This document shows, piece after piece, positions 1 to 11,795 of a DNA stretch of 33,662 bases (the stretch's first letter is position 1; the number at the start of each line of letters is the position of its first letter). This DNA is from Condylostoma magnum (Eukaryota > Ciliophora > Heterotrichea > Heterotrichida > Condylostomatidae). The notes below the pieces were generated by a model. That model saw only the letters and a program-made list of their open reading frames with translations. It was not told where the DNA came from and ran no database searches. The stretch covers positions 3,955 through 37,616 of the forward strand of contig CAKKTI010000198.1 of assembly GCA_920105805.1 (NCBI GenBank). Reading direction: 5' to 3'. A program made the translations under genes and the position numbers.

Positions 1-1133
1 AGCTTAATCAGAAGGGACTACCTTCATTGCCTGAGCTGTATAAAGCAATCTATATAAAAGAATAGTAAAATTTCTATTTTAAAATACCCAGAAGTCAGCC
101 CTTACCCATCTGTTTGCTTAGTGAGTTCCCTTATATAGATAAAAGCATAGAAACTAATGAGCATGTAAAGGAGCAAATCGTCAAACTTTCAAGATTCAAT
201 ATAGAGCTACCATTAAAAGTAGGAGATAAAGAGAGTATAGCATTCATAGAATCTCTCCTTGAAACTCAGGAAGGTAAAATTTTTGAAACTGAAGCGATTT
301 AAGATTACATTGCTTATAAATGGTACCAAGTTAAATGGTTTTTCAACATAGTGGCTATTTTATAGATAATTTTCCTGATTTTACTTTTCATACATCTTAT
401 ATCAGGAGTTTCCCATCCATCACTAGTAGTCCCTCTAATGATTTTCATGTACTTATAGATGGCTATATTTTTAAAGATTTGCTACTCTTCCTAGTTACAA
501 AACTTGAGGAGTTTTAACTCTATTATTTTAATCTTTAAATTTATCAGTGGAACTTATTATCTTATAGATCTACTTTCATAGACTCGCTACTATCAGGAAT
601 AAAGATATTATATGTGGCCAATTACTTAAATCATGCTGATACTATTCATAATAACTTGTTTTATCCACGGTACCATGATATTTAAAGCGAATAATGATAC
701 AAGGCGACTTTACCTGATAATGAAATAAATTATAAAGCAATTGTTGTATTTAGCATTAATAGCCATTTACTTCATAGTGTTTGTATACTCCGTTTAATTT
801 GCAGCGTTAATAGCCTAATCTGAGCATGGAGCATTAGGTAAAATTGATTGGATTGACCCTTACATTGCTACTTTTGGGGGAGGTGATATACAAGATATGT
901 CAGTTGGGCACTAATGCCTTCTTTTAGTAGCATCTACCCTCTTTCATATAGTAATGTGGAATATGATAATTGCTTTAGTACTAAACATTTTTGCATAATA
1001 GAAACATATTGGTGTAATTTAAGAGAACACTTTACTTTTAAAATTAATCTGGAATATAGAAGTATTCTGGAACAATAACTCTGAATCGTCTCCTAAACAT
1101 TATTTACAAGTCTACAAGCAGTACTTTAGTTAG
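1..1133 (+). CDS. TRP/polycystin-like ion channel, C-terminal part (5' cut by window)
   Basis: The frame is open from the left edge (codons from base 3) and starts outside the window. After a soluble part (about residues 1-105) come several hydrophobic segments, then a re-entrant pore-like stretch (FGGGDIQD) and a last helix ending in WNMIIALVLNIFAQQK. This resembles the S6 end of TRP/polycystin-type cation channels, where NLLIAL is typical. The family conducts cations across plasma, ciliary or vesicle membranes; selectivity cannot be read here. No TGA occurs before the next gene, so the stop must be TAG at 1131-1133 or TAA at 1134-1136. Upstream ankyrin or other sensor domains would lie outside the window. 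The channel class is fairly safe, the subfamily is not. Confidence 0.6.
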
Positions 1134-1221
1134 TAAACTCTCCTTTTACCTTTAATTTGTCCCAAACTCCCTCCAAACCTAAAAAAAACAAATAAAAACA
1201 TTCTTAAAACACACAAATGTA

Positions 1222-2949
1222 ATGATGGCTAATTTACTTCAAGCGATTCAGGAGGACAACGCTGAGCTTACATTATCTAAAATACCTCTAGATAAGGTTA
1301 ACCAGCCTTTAAATTAAGTAACTTAAACGCAGTAAGGACAAACTCTTCTACATTTAGCAGCAAAGCAAAACAGCGTTAACATCCTCGAACAGTACTTATC
1401 ATCAGCTTAGCTGGATATAAAGGACAACCTGGGAAGACAGCCCATCCACTACGCCAGTTCTAACGGAAGTATTGGGTTTTTGGAAATCCTTCTTTAAAAC
1501 CAAGTTGATGTAAATACCCCGACGCTCGGATAAGAAACTCCACTTATGAAAGCAGCTTAGTTTGGACAGAAGGACTGTATTGAGGTCCTATTGACCTGAA
1601 ACGCAGATCAGACAGTTACTAATTTAATAGGACAGACTGCTATGGATATTGCACATAGTATAGGCAGGCCGGACTTGTTTCCTGATTTAGATTAAATTAT
1701 AATTAGATAAACTCTGTTGCCTTTGTGAAAATATGCCGCAGTGTTGAAATAAAGGAGTCTAGTTCATTTTAGGTCAGTTCTAGAGTGTATGTTTTGTTGT
1801 TGATGGTTAAGCGCAGTAAAAGGACCTTAGTGTCTGTGTTTTGCGACTTTGAGCTTGCTTTTATTAGACTGACTGTTCAGTCGAAGGAGGAAAGGAAGCT
1901 TTGGTCTTGGTGTCATAAGCTGTTTTTTAGGTCGTTAAAGCGTAGGAAGTACTGGGTGGAGAAGTCTTCTCCTAGTACATCTTGGCTCTTTTGCTGGATT
2001 TAGGAAAGGTCTGTGACATTTTGGAGGATTTGACTTATGTAGAAGTTTTAGATTTAAGTGATTTAGTGGATTATGTCCGGGGACTCGTCTTAGAGGTTTA
2101 TACGTAGGCCTAATAACTCGTCGATTGCTAGATTTGATAGATAATCCGCGTCCATATTGATTTATGAGAAAATAGAGGAGTTATACTGTGAAAAATGTTT
2201 AGAGTGATTTGTAGAAAGGAGCTGTTGGGAGGTTGTAGGAGGAGTATAGGTCCTTGAGTGAGGATAATAGAGCATTGAAGGCTTAGAATTAGGAGGTGAG
2301 AAGGAGTAATGCTGTATGTAAGGATAATATGTTGAAGGTTATTAGTAAACTGAAGAATTAGTATGTAAGAAGAAGGGGGAATAATGAGGTTTTTAGAAGG
2401 GTGGATGAGTTCAGTGACACGTATTTTAATAAAGTATATATGGCTCATAAGGAGATACAGGATTAAATAGAGGAGCAGGAGAAAAGAGAGAAAGGATTAG
2501 AGGAAAATCAGTTTAAAAATGTAATACAAAGGACTAAGAAATAGTGGAGAAAGGAAGTCTAAAGGTACTAATAGGAAATAGAACAACTTAATAATCTAAA
2601 CAATCAAGAATCCTATTAAATAGTGAAAGACCAAATACTAAAGCAAGAACAACACAATACAAGCTTACAAAAGCAACTAAAATCTGTAAAAACCCAAAAC
2701 ATCAAGCTAAGAGCAGAGTTTGAAGCATTTTCTCCTTTCATAACTCCACCTTCCAATACCACAGACTACAATCAACTTTTACAAAACATCAAAAAGCTGA
2801 AATTCCAAAAATCCCAACTAAAGCAAAAACTTTCCTAAATCCATCAAACTCGCATTTCCCTAATCCCCAAAACAATCAACCCTGAATGACTGAAATCCCC
2901 TTCTAAATCCCTACGCTTAGTAATCCTAAAATCCCTTTTTCCAACTTAA
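1222..2949 (+). CDS. Ankyrin-repeat / coiled-coil protein, middle part unresolved
   Basis: ATG at 1222 follows an A-rich 85-nt spacer. Residues 1 to about 165 hold ankyrin repeats (GQTLLHLAAKQ, LGRQPIHYASSNG, QETPLMKAAQFGQ, LLTWNAD with W from TGA). From about 2164 to TAA 2947-2949 the same frame encodes a Gln/Lys-rich coiled coil. Between about 1729 and 2163 this frame has out-of-frame composition (Cys/Trp/Phe-rich). The third frame gives VQSKEERKLWSWCHKL near 1875-1925, like the last helix of a PH domain, and frame two looks helical near 1962-2090. Several short introns are the likely cause; 16-nt GT-AG candidates exist but I cannot place them surely. An ATG at 2164 could instead start a separate coiled-coil gene. 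The stop leaves 14 nt before the next ATG. Confidence 0.5.
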
Positions 2950-2963
2950 ACATTATATTCAAA

Positions 2964-3323
2964 ATGGAAGTCAGTCTCCAACACTACGTAACCACCCTGG
3001 GCCAGGACCTCTAAGTTAAAAGTTTAATACTAACAGACTAAAACGGCGTAGAACTAGCCCGCCACGGCTCAGGAATAGACGATCTGCAATTAATGGCAGC
3101 CTTGTTTCAAAGCTCAGCAGACAACACTGCAAAATTGCCGATAAATTCAGCTAAAACAATCATTCTAGAGTACCCTTCACTGCTGATTATCCAGTACAAC
3201 CTACAGTCCTTATTATTCACAATAGCAGCTGAAAAAAACTTCCCCTTGGCTAGAATAATACAAGCAATGGAACAAGCATCTCAGGATCTAGCAGTGGTTT
3301 CTATGATTGTAGGAGGTAATTAA
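2964..3323 (+). CDS. Roadblock/LC7 protein, LAMTOR3 (MP1)-like
   Basis: This intronless frame of 119 aa has the length and layout of LAMTOR3, a Ragulator subunit that helps hold Rag GTPases, mTORC1 and MEK signalling on late endosomes or lysosomes. Residues about 19-28 (SLILTDQNGVEL) match the first strand and turn of the Roadblock fold. A central AALFQSSADNTAKLPI segment and the strand-helix IIQYNLQSLLFTIAAEKNF align with the LAMTOR3 pattern of a small residue-rich helix followed by 'YN..Q..Q'. Family assignment rests on pattern, not on a search; another Roadblock family member (LAMTOR2, dynein light chain Roadblock) is possible but fits less well. Termination at TAA 3321-3323 fits the family length and leaves 8 nt to the next gene, so TAA acts as stop here although TAA also encodes Gln at codon 17. 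Confidence 0.65.
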
Positions 3324-3331
3324 TCTTAAAA

Positions 3332-5245
3332 ATGTCTATGAAAGGAAATTATGCGGAGTTAAGCTAGTAGAAGCTAAAAGATGTGCACTCTACCAATGAT
3401 TTAAGGTTGCAGAGGCTAAGGCCGTAGAGTGATAGCAGTGGTTTCAGGAAAAGAGTGTCATTGGCTGCGTAAATGACTAGTGGAGAAAAGAGGAAAAAAA
3501 GGAAGATACATGTGGAAAAGGAGAAGTTGTATGATGTTAATATTAGATTGAAGACAAACTATAATCAGTTGCATTAGGAAAATAAGTAATTGTAAACTAA
3601 GATGATGCAGATGGAAAAGTAATTTTAAAAGTCTATCGGGTAGTTCAATACTGCTAATATTTTTGAGAGATAAGGGAACTAAGGGAGATATTTAGTTGAG
3701 TAGTTGAAGTAAGCTGTGAAGGATGGTAAAGTTTAAATTAAGGAAAAGGAAAGGAAGTATTAGGAGTTGAAGAGGAGCGTGAGAGTTACAAAAATGATGG
3801 AAGTTGAGTAGGAGTTGGCGTTGTATAAAATGGAGTGCTAGAGAATGAAAATGATGCTAGATGCTGCTTATTAGGAAAAATAGGAGTTTTCGAATAGTAA
3901 GAATCTAGAAATGAAGTATAAGAATATGTAAAAAGTGTAGAAGAGATAGAAGAAGGATCTGAGGAATAAAGAGTTGATTATAAGTAAATTAATGCATTAG
4001 ATTTAAGTTAAAAAGAGAGATGCAAAGGCTTATAGGAGTTAGATGATTACTCCTACTTAAACGGAATTTAATAGTTTGAATAATTTGAATATATAAGACT
4101 ATCAAGAAATAGAGGATAAGCTAGAAAATGCTTTGAATCAAATTGTTATTAAAGATAATATTATATAAGACTTACATTCATAGATAGAAGCACTATAAGA
4201 CTAAAAGCACTGTATATCAACTAATAACAACCTATAAATACAGATAATCAGCCCTATTAAGAATGACTAGCAAATAGTACATTTTATTATAGATTCAATA
4301 TTATAAAGATTAAGTCAAATTGATATGGATATTGATTAATTCTTCTAATCCATGTAATAAGATAGTTGTGATTATATATATTTAGATAAATTAATAGAGG
4401 CTAATGAACTAATTTAATCCGGTTTATCCAATGATTAGCTCAAACAACTAATAGAGATATTAGGAAACTAAGATTAAGTATAAAAAGACATTCTAAAAGA
4501 CTATTTTCTATCACAACAAAAAGACTGTAAAAACTCCTCTGAAATATCTTAATAGTGCTATGAACAACAGTAAAATGATCTAATAGACAATGAGCTAATA
4601 TAAGAAATAATAGAACACATTCGCTATTAATTCGCCTCCCATTAAATAATTAACATAGAAAACATCTTTTAATTCCAAACTTTAACAGAACAAGATATGC
4701 ATATAGTACTTCAATCCTTTCCCTTCAGCATAACTTGGGATGCTTATAGAAAAAGCTTTGCAGCCTTTTTATTCTAAAATACAGAATAAATCTCATTTGA
4801 CCAATTCAAACAGGAAATACTCAAACATACAGGCTAATTACAAGATTTAAATCAAATAATACAGCGAGACTGCTATGCAAAGCTTACAATGAATAAAGGA
4901 TATATAATACAAGAGCTACAAAGCCAAATAGATTCCCCATTAATCAATTCTAACCTGCTTATACAAAAACTATAAAACATAGTAGGCTGAATCTAGGAAT
5001 CAGACTAAATCAGTCTTAAACTGCATATATTCAACTGCTTTAACTCTCTCTTAAACATTCCTTTCAAGCATTACTTTGAGAGCTTTATAAACAACATTCC
5101 AGTCCAGCCTCTTGATATACAAGCAGACAGAATGCTAGCGACAGAGGGCAGCTTTAGATCAATAACTACAAGGGACTCCGTAAGTACAGGGAGATTTATG
5201 GACAATGAGGACTATTTTGATGTACTACTAGATGACGAGTATTAA
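3332..5245 (+). CDS. IQCE-like coiled-coil protein
   Basis: A single frame of 637 aa without introns, rich in TAG/TAA Gln codons and with one TGA Trp (VGWIQES). The N-terminal 45 residues are basic and Ser-rich. A long coiled coil follows (about 50-330), including LYDVNIRLKTNYNQLHQEN, LVEQLKQAVKDGKVQIKEK and KMMEVEQELALYKMECQRM. This order resembles the conserved core of IQ-domain protein E (IQCE), a ciliary protein that in animals anchors the EVC complex near the ciliary base; the link is inference. The C-terminal half is more globular with an EF-hand-like patch (ISFDQFKQEI near residue 485). The gene ends at TAA TAA (5243-5248). Base composition flips near 4080: G-rich with TAG for Gln before, A/C-rich with TAA/CAA after. 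Confidence 0.5.
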
Positions 5246-5248
5246 TAA

Positions 5249-5454
5249 CTAAATAATTATATACCAATATGCCTTTTCTGGTCGGGTTCTGATAAGAACC
5301 TAATAAAATCTAATTTAACTGTACAAAAACTGACTTTAACACATATACCGAAACCCTGAAAAACCTTCAACAACTGTACTAAAACTCCTTTTACCTTTCT
5401 TTATTCATACCTAGAATTTAAGGTTTCTCCATATAAAATTAACTTATAAAAATA
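5249..5454. other. Intergenic spacer with one small hairpin
   Basis: This 206-nt AT-rich stretch lies between two plus-strand genes. It contains an inverted repeat GGTTCT-GATA-AGAACC at 5285-5300. I see no RNA gene or small reading frame that I can support; it presumably carries the promoter of the F-box gene. Confidence 0.4.
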
Positions 5455-7140
5455 ATGGCAAGACTACCTAATCCTATCTGGAACTTAGTATCAGACTACT
5501 TAGACAACTAATCACTAGCAAGATTTTCACAAGTATGCAGATGGTCAAGATAACTAAGTAACAATCCGTCAAGTTGGAAGCAAAGAGTACTAACCCACTT
5601 TACAACAGACCTTGAATTTTTTGAATTTCCCCTATACTAACATATCAGCTTTGCTCAGCTTGATTGGCATTTAGTGTTCAACTAAGTGTATAAGGCTCGT
5701 TAGGAATGGTTAGGAATCAACAACGCTATTTTAACGCCAACAGGTGCAGAGTGTGTGTTTGAGGAGATTTGGGAATCCCTCAGAAACCCGAATCCCCCGT
5801 TGCCAACTTTACACAGGGAGACTGAGGTGGATCCCAGGACTATTCTATAAGAGATTATAGCATATCCCAATGAGTCTCGGTTTGTTTTTGGAATGGAAGT
5901 ATGCGAGATGTTTGCTGTAGAGCTGAGCAATCATGCATAGATTTTGTATGAGGAAATATAGGAAGCTGATAATGATTTGTTGTTCAAGGCCAAATGGTGT
6001 TTGAAGGAGTATAAGGATTTCAGTCCACAGAGAAATTCACTAGAATCATCGGACTTTAGTCAGTACTCAACTACTGATAATGACTTTTAGGGGGTTTTTG
6101 AAAAGAAGTCACTGTGGTTTGAGTAATCAATGATGTTAAAAGTATACAGAGCTTTGAAATTTACCTTTAAGGCCTATTGTGGGATTGTTGATAATGTTTT
6201 ATCTGAGATAACAGATGATCTGTTCTATATAAGTGAGTATAATAAGTACTGGAATGCATATACGGCTTCAATTTTTAATATTGATCATGCTTTTTCTTAA
6301 TTTTCTGAATTGTTTAATGAGATGTATCAGTGTATTACTAATGATAGTTTACCTGGGCCGAAGTTCTCAGTTATGAGACTAATGGTGTCCCAGTGGAGAA
6401 GAAGAGTATTTGTTAATCATAAGTCAAAATTAGTGTAATGCATAATCAAACTTGTATAACAGGAACGAAGGGAAAATCTTATGAGTCAAGATAACTTTTA
6501 CTAAAGAAATGAGACTATACTGCTTTCTAATTCAGTGAATTCCGTCCTAGACTTAAGTTTACATGAAATGAACATTAAGGCATGTTGTATGGACGATTTT
6601 GTGCCTTCGGGAGGGTATTATACAATACATAATACTATTTTATAAGAGACCTAATAGTCCTATGAGCAATTATCGCCTGAATAGATCATTAGTGCTATTG
6701 ATAAAGATCTGGTTTTTCTGAAACAACTGTTTTTACCTGTAACTGCATTGACTGTAGAATAACTAGTAGCTGATTTATATATGAAAAAAGTTGTACAAAG
6801 TTGCCATCAATTACTGTTGGATAATTTGTATGAAATCAGCAATTATCCAGTATAATAACTATTCCAAAGCCAGGCTTGTGCTTATGTTATAGAACAAACT
6901 GGAATGACTGCTACAAGTTCGTAGTTATCAGAATTTATTTATCACAATTAAAAAGATCTTTATAATAGTCTTTAATAGTATGACAAAATATACAATCAAG
7001 TACAATATATGGGATAAGTTGGACAAGAAATAAGCCCTGAGGAAGATACTCTTTTTACGCTATATCGAGACCTTACCTCTGCAACTTTAGAGAGTATAAG
7101 AAATCTTAACACATGCTTTTGACCTCAAAATACTGTATAA
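5455..7140 (+). CDS. F-box protein
   Basis: Predicted length is 561 aa in one frame. Residues 1-45 form an F-box: LPNPIWNLVSDYLDNQSLAR, then FSQVCRWSRQLSNNPSSWK with the typical Leu-Pro start and late Trp. F-box proteins dock substrates to the SKP1-cullin ubiquitin ligase. The remaining 500 residues are mainly helical with no repeat I recognise (no LRR, WD or Kelch), so the substrate-binding part is unassigned. Two endings are possible. In-frame TGA at 7120-7122 could be Trp or stop; TAA TAA at 7138-7143 is the ending chosen, by analogy with other genes here that end in paired stops. Many internal TAA/TAG codons encode Gln. Confidence 0.6.
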
Positions 7141-7205
7141 TAACACATTATTAATGGTTAATTTTAACTACGCAATTTTCATTGTTTTAAAGTCTTTTAA
7201 TAAAA

Positions 7206-8187
7206 CTAATTTTTAGAGGATTTAAAGAAGATTTCTCCTATTTTGATATATACTTCGTTTCCTTATCGTTGTTCTAGCTGTATTTCTTAGCTTTACTCGT
7301 TGATTTCCTCATCTGACTCAAAATCAGCAGATTCTATTATTTCTAGTACTTATTCCATATTGATTATTAAATTATATAAAGGTATTAACCTATTGGTTAT
7401 ATTCTGTGTAAAGCAAGCTACACAGCCTATTAACTATACACACATTTATTAACACTTCGAAAATCTATTAAAACTACTAATCTGCTGAACTTTTAGGATA
7501 AACAATAACTGCAGACTCCATCAGCCTTTCTGACTTCTTTTTAACTTTTTACACTAGTGCTTATGCATATACATTAGAATTATTTGCAGCATACTCAATC
7601 TCCTCAGTCTCTACTCCAAACTCTTCATATATCTCATCAGCTAGAATTTACATTGCAACAGACAAAGAATCAACATCAACGTATTCCAGCTATTCAATTT
7701 TCTCCAAATAAAACATTAAAATCTCTTTCAAAAGATCCGGATCCATATTACAGGGCTGTGGCAAAGGAGTGCACATTTTCCTTATAGCATTTCTTACATC
7801 TTAATCCCCTTCAAAATGAGTTCTAGATACTTCTAACATCTCTTTAGTAATCTAATTCTCCATAAGCACCTAGGTCACTACAGTTTTCAGAGTATCTTTA
7901 GTAGCAAGTAGCATTTCTCTTACACATTCATTATACTTCTAATTACCTTTTTCTTCGTTTCTCCGCATTATCCTAAAAGATTTCAGAAGTTACTAATGGC
8001 GCTCTGTGAACTTTTCCCTGATTTTGTGCAGAATTTCTAGAAAATAGCCTCGTGATAGCACTTTAACTCTTTCTACGTGGTATTGACTCTAGGGAGAACG
8101 ACCGTTTCACAGAGAGATGAGAGTACCAGCTACTGCAGCTGAAGCTGCCGAGGCTACTCCCACCTTAAACCATGTATTATTTCACAT
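7206..8187 (-). CDS. Membrane-anchored protein of unknown function, with 16-nt intron
   Basis: ATG at 8187 is chosen because the frame then reads MWNNTWFKVGVASAASAAV, with Trp 2 from TGA, giving an N-terminal hydrophobic anchor (about residues 8-27). The rest of the 321-aa product is charged and helical (YFLEILHKIREKFTERHQ, MLLATKDTLKTVVTQVLMEN) and then acidic (DEIYEEFGVETEEIEY). Near 7340 the frame shifts by one. Removing 7334-7349, a 16-nt GT-AG segment, joins YGI to KSADFESDEEINEQ and keeps the frame open to TAG at 7206-7208. Without the intron the upstream part would end at TAG 7390-7392. I do not recognise the family. It converges on the F-box gene with about 65 nt between the ends. Confidence 0.5.
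7334..7349 (-). other. Predicted 16-nt intron
   Basis: On the minus strand the segment reads GTACTAGAAATAATAG: GT at the 5' end, TAG at the 3' end, A-rich. Its length (1 mod 3) exactly repairs the one-base frame change between two protein-like stretches. Introns of 15-16 nt are known from heterotrich ciliates. Confidence 0.6.
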
Positions 8188-8281
8188 TTATCTTATTGAA
8201 AAAAACTAACTAAACAACCAAAGCCATAGTGCATAAATTTCTGAATATACACAACCCATAAATCATAAGTAAAATAATAAA

Positions 8282-11200
8282 ATGTCAGACGTGCACAGAG
8301 GTAAGAGAGGGTATCGCTAACGAGGTAATCACAACTGAAGACCAAAAAGATTTGTTAATAAATCCACTCATAAATATACCAGAATACAATTCCTTGAAAA
8401 ATTCTAAGAAAGTTAAATGCCAGCATTTGAAAATTTCGACTATTTAACACTTCTCCTTCAAACCCCTCCAGATCCCCCTCATTTCTACCTAAACAAACCC
8501 TTTTCGCACTAGCTAGGAAATGAAATAAACAGTCGCAAACCTCCCCCAAAGCGTCCGAAAAAGCCAGAAGAAGTTCCTGAATGGTATGACATAGACAATC
8601 AGCCTTCTCCCATGCCCCCGAAGCACGACTCCTAGGCTCCTTCCAGCTCTTAAGACTAACCCGTATAAAAATCAAACGTAGAAATAAAATACCAAACACT
8701 CCAAAACGTAAGAAACCTTCCCCAAGGCCTCGACGCTATGGAGCCAAAGGAACTTAAGGAGGACTTCGGCTAGATTGATGTTCAATACGAGTAAAAAATA
8801 AAGCAAGTTTAAGCCTCAGACGAGGAAATGCCTGAATGGGACGACCCAGGTCCAGTAGACGCCCTTCCTCCAACGCCTTCTAAGAATGAACTACAAGACT
8901 TGCCCTGGGGAAACTTATAAAAGTACTCTGCTAACCTTCTACTGTAAGAAATAGACAACCAAAACCCCTTCGCTTATACCATATACCAGTCCGCCAAGCC
9001 AGACCAACATGGTTTTATATGCCCACTTCCCAACACCCAGGCCTATCAGCGTGTATGGTGGTACAAAGACCCTCACAGCTAAATACAGGGCCCCTTCACC
9101 TCTGTAGAAATGTTCAACTGATGCATTTAAAACTACTTCCCCTAGACCCTCCCAGTCGCATTTGGAAACACTAACGTGTTCGCACCTCTCAATACATATA
9201 CGGTCCCAGGGCAAGCAGAGGCTTTTAGTCATCCTCCTCCGCAGAATGATGAGTACTCTTAAGAGTTCCCGGTACTAGGACAACCTGCACCCAAGGCAAA
9301 AGTAGATCCTGTTGGTACTAATAAACTAAAGTCTATGCTGGGAATTGAGAAAAAGGTAAAGAAGTAACCGCCTAGGAAGGGATGGGGGCCGAAGCAAGAA
9401 CCTGTGGCAAGGCCGTTGACCGAAATTCAGAAGGAGCAAGCTAGAAATCAGAATAGATAGGTAATAATTTTGGCTAATATGAAGAAAAAAGGGGGAAATA
9501 GAAGCTGTTCTGTAAGCAGAGATTTTTCAAGTGTTTTAGGCAAAACTGCCCCGGATAGTGTTGATTCCAGCTTTGCAATGGAGAAGTCATAGAGGATTAT
9601 GGATAGGATTTTTAAGTAGGACTTGGCTGTGGACTCGCCGTCTAAGGGAAAGTAGCTGAGAATCATGGAGAGGTAGTTGAGAAAGGGTTGTCTGGAGTTT
9701 GAGGAGGAAGGAAGTTTAGGGAGAAGTTATTTAAATTTTTCAAATTTAGAAGGAAGTTAGAATTCTGTAAATCTGCAGTCTGGGAGTAATATACAGGAGA
9801 TGGTAGAGATGCTGCAGAGTGAGAGGATCGGAGAGAGAGAAGTGGCTGTTAGGGAACTTTTAAGTCTGAATGTGTAGAGTAAGAGGCAAAGGTAGGAAAT
9901 TAAGCATGTGTTGTGGAGGATTTTAGAGGATTCTGAGAACTAAAGCTAAAAATTGGTATAAGGGACGCTGAGATTGCTGTTGAAGTTTGAAGTAAGGGTT
10001 AATTCTAGAGCAGGACTTGTTGCTAGTTTAGTTTTGCATGATGAAACATCTGAGTCTGATGAAATACCAATACTTGCTCTTGAGCTGTTGTTAAGTGCTT
10101 AGTATTAAGGGTTTGATATGATTTATAGACTTGCGTAGTATGATAGCAGGTATTTTTAGAATTGGTTGATTTAAAAGCTGATTAATTCATCTATAATGCA
10201 AAAAGTTGTTATAATTCCTAGAGTTATGTAAGATTTGTATTCTAAGGATTATAATAAGTAGCTTATTGCTGTATCGGTATTAAGCAGATTTATAGGGCTT
10301 ATATGGGAAGGAGGGGCAATGACTGATATTATTAAAATGTTTCAAGAGAATCAAAGGTTTTAGTAATAACTTGCAGCTGCTATACGGTCTAGTGGAAATA
10401 TAGGAATTTTCACATTAGTTTAGCTTATGTGTGAGTCTTAAGACACTAAAGTAAGAAAAGCCTGTATATAAGCATTGTCATGGAGACAAATTACATAATA
10501 AATGATACTAAAGGCCAATTACTCCTTAACTAAGAACTTCTATGCTTATAAAGGATCTACACAGCCTGCATTCGAGGATGGCTAAGAAAAATGTGTACTT
10601 GAAATAAGTATAGATTAATTTATAACTGTTCTAGGGCAAATAGTAAATGAAAAGAGTATAGAGACTATTTGAATACATAAGCCTTAGTTTTAAAAGGCAA
10701 ATTTAGCATAAACAAGTGAACCTTTAAAATTGCCAATAGTAGTAATACATACACTCATACAGGGCCTAAAGGATGCTCAAGATAGTGTTATTATTCAATC
10801 TATACTAGCCATAGGCAAAATCAACTATCCAGATGCTCATCAAGCCTTAAAACACCTAAAAAGAACTCTAAACAGTTCAAATCCAACCATAAGAAGTTTA
10901 TCCTGTTGGGCTATAAGCTAATTTGAAAGTAAAAGTGCATATCTCAGTCCTTATATACTGAGAAAGCTATAAGACAGCTACTGAAAAGTAAGAACCTCTG
11001 CTTGCTTAGCCCTATAGAAATGCGGGCACTCTTTTATATGGCAATCAGCCCCAATACTCATAAAGAATATCAAAAACTGACAATCTAACAGGCAGCTTTT
11101 GGCTGAAACATTAGTAATCATAGGAGGAGAAAAACAAGTTATATAGTAATTGTAATAAGATAACAGTTATCAAGTAAAATAAGCTTTATTATCCGGACTA

Positions 11201-11785
11201 GCTCAATCCTCACAAGCTTCTATAGACACTGTGTTCCAACAACTACTAAAGCATCTAAATGACAGCAATTCTCAAGTAAGAGCTTAATCATTGCAATCGA
11301 TTTTTCAACTATAACAAAAATTCAAGGAAACTGTAAATGTGTTTAAGACAAGAAATGTAATACCATTATACTACTCAAAACTGAAGGATAAAAGTAATGA
11401 GGTTTCCTCATTAGCACTCCAATGCATTGTTTACCAAGGGGCTTAAGGCAAACTGGTATTAATAGAAGGACTAACTAAGGACTCTAACTGTTAAATACGG
11501 AAACAATGTGCAAAGGGACTAGGATAATTCTCACCTGGATCTTTCAGAGCTCTTTTATTAGGTCTTTACGACCCAGAATTATCAGTAAAACTGTAAGTAT
11601 AAAGATCTATATGCAAGAATTTTCCTTTAAATGCGATTATAACCGAGTTTGACCCAACTCCCACATTCAAACAATCGATCAACTGTACAATTAAAGAGAT
11701 CATATAAACCCAACTAACGTAAAACTGTAGAAAACTACTGCAAGAAGTCTTTGAAAACTTCCAAGATGACTATTTTATTACATAA
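8282..11785 (+). CDS. GYF-domain / HEAT-repeat protein
   Basis: One frame of 1,167 aa stays open with TAA/TAG as Gln and TGA as Trp. Residues 1-250 are disordered and Pro-rich, with a duplicated acidic motif (EEVPEWYDIDNQPSP and EEMPEWDDPGPVD). Residues about 257-300 form a GYF domain: VWWYKDP...IQGPFTS.EMFNW, which binds Pro-rich peptides in GIGYF-type regulators of translation and mRNA decay. A basic linker follows, then about 500-1160 is alpha-solenoid with HEAT-like units (QSILAIGKINYPDAHQALKH, IRSLSCWAISQF, WKVRTSACLALQKCG, QVKQALLSGLAQSSQ). An RNA-related role is inference. TAA 11783-11785 is taken as the stop because the Rab gene on the other strand ends 10 nt away. Skew changes twice within the frame (about 9300 and 10300). 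Confidence 0.65.
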
Positions 11786-11795
11786 TTTCAAATAA

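Noticed and set aside
2128-2448. 106-codon minus-strand open frame
   Set aside because: It is the antisense of the G-rich coiled-coil coding part; Ile/Leu/Ser/Pro-rich composition is what G-rich coding DNA gives on the other strand.
5285-5300. Hairpin GGTTCT-GATA-AGAACC as a tRNA arm or histone-type stem-loop
   Set aside because: No cloverleaf or histone gene surrounds it; the upstream gene is an IQCE-like protein.
8355-9232. Two minus-strand open frames of 97-114 codons
   Set aside because: They lie opposite the continuous GYF/HEAT frame, whose GYF motif is clear on the plus strand.
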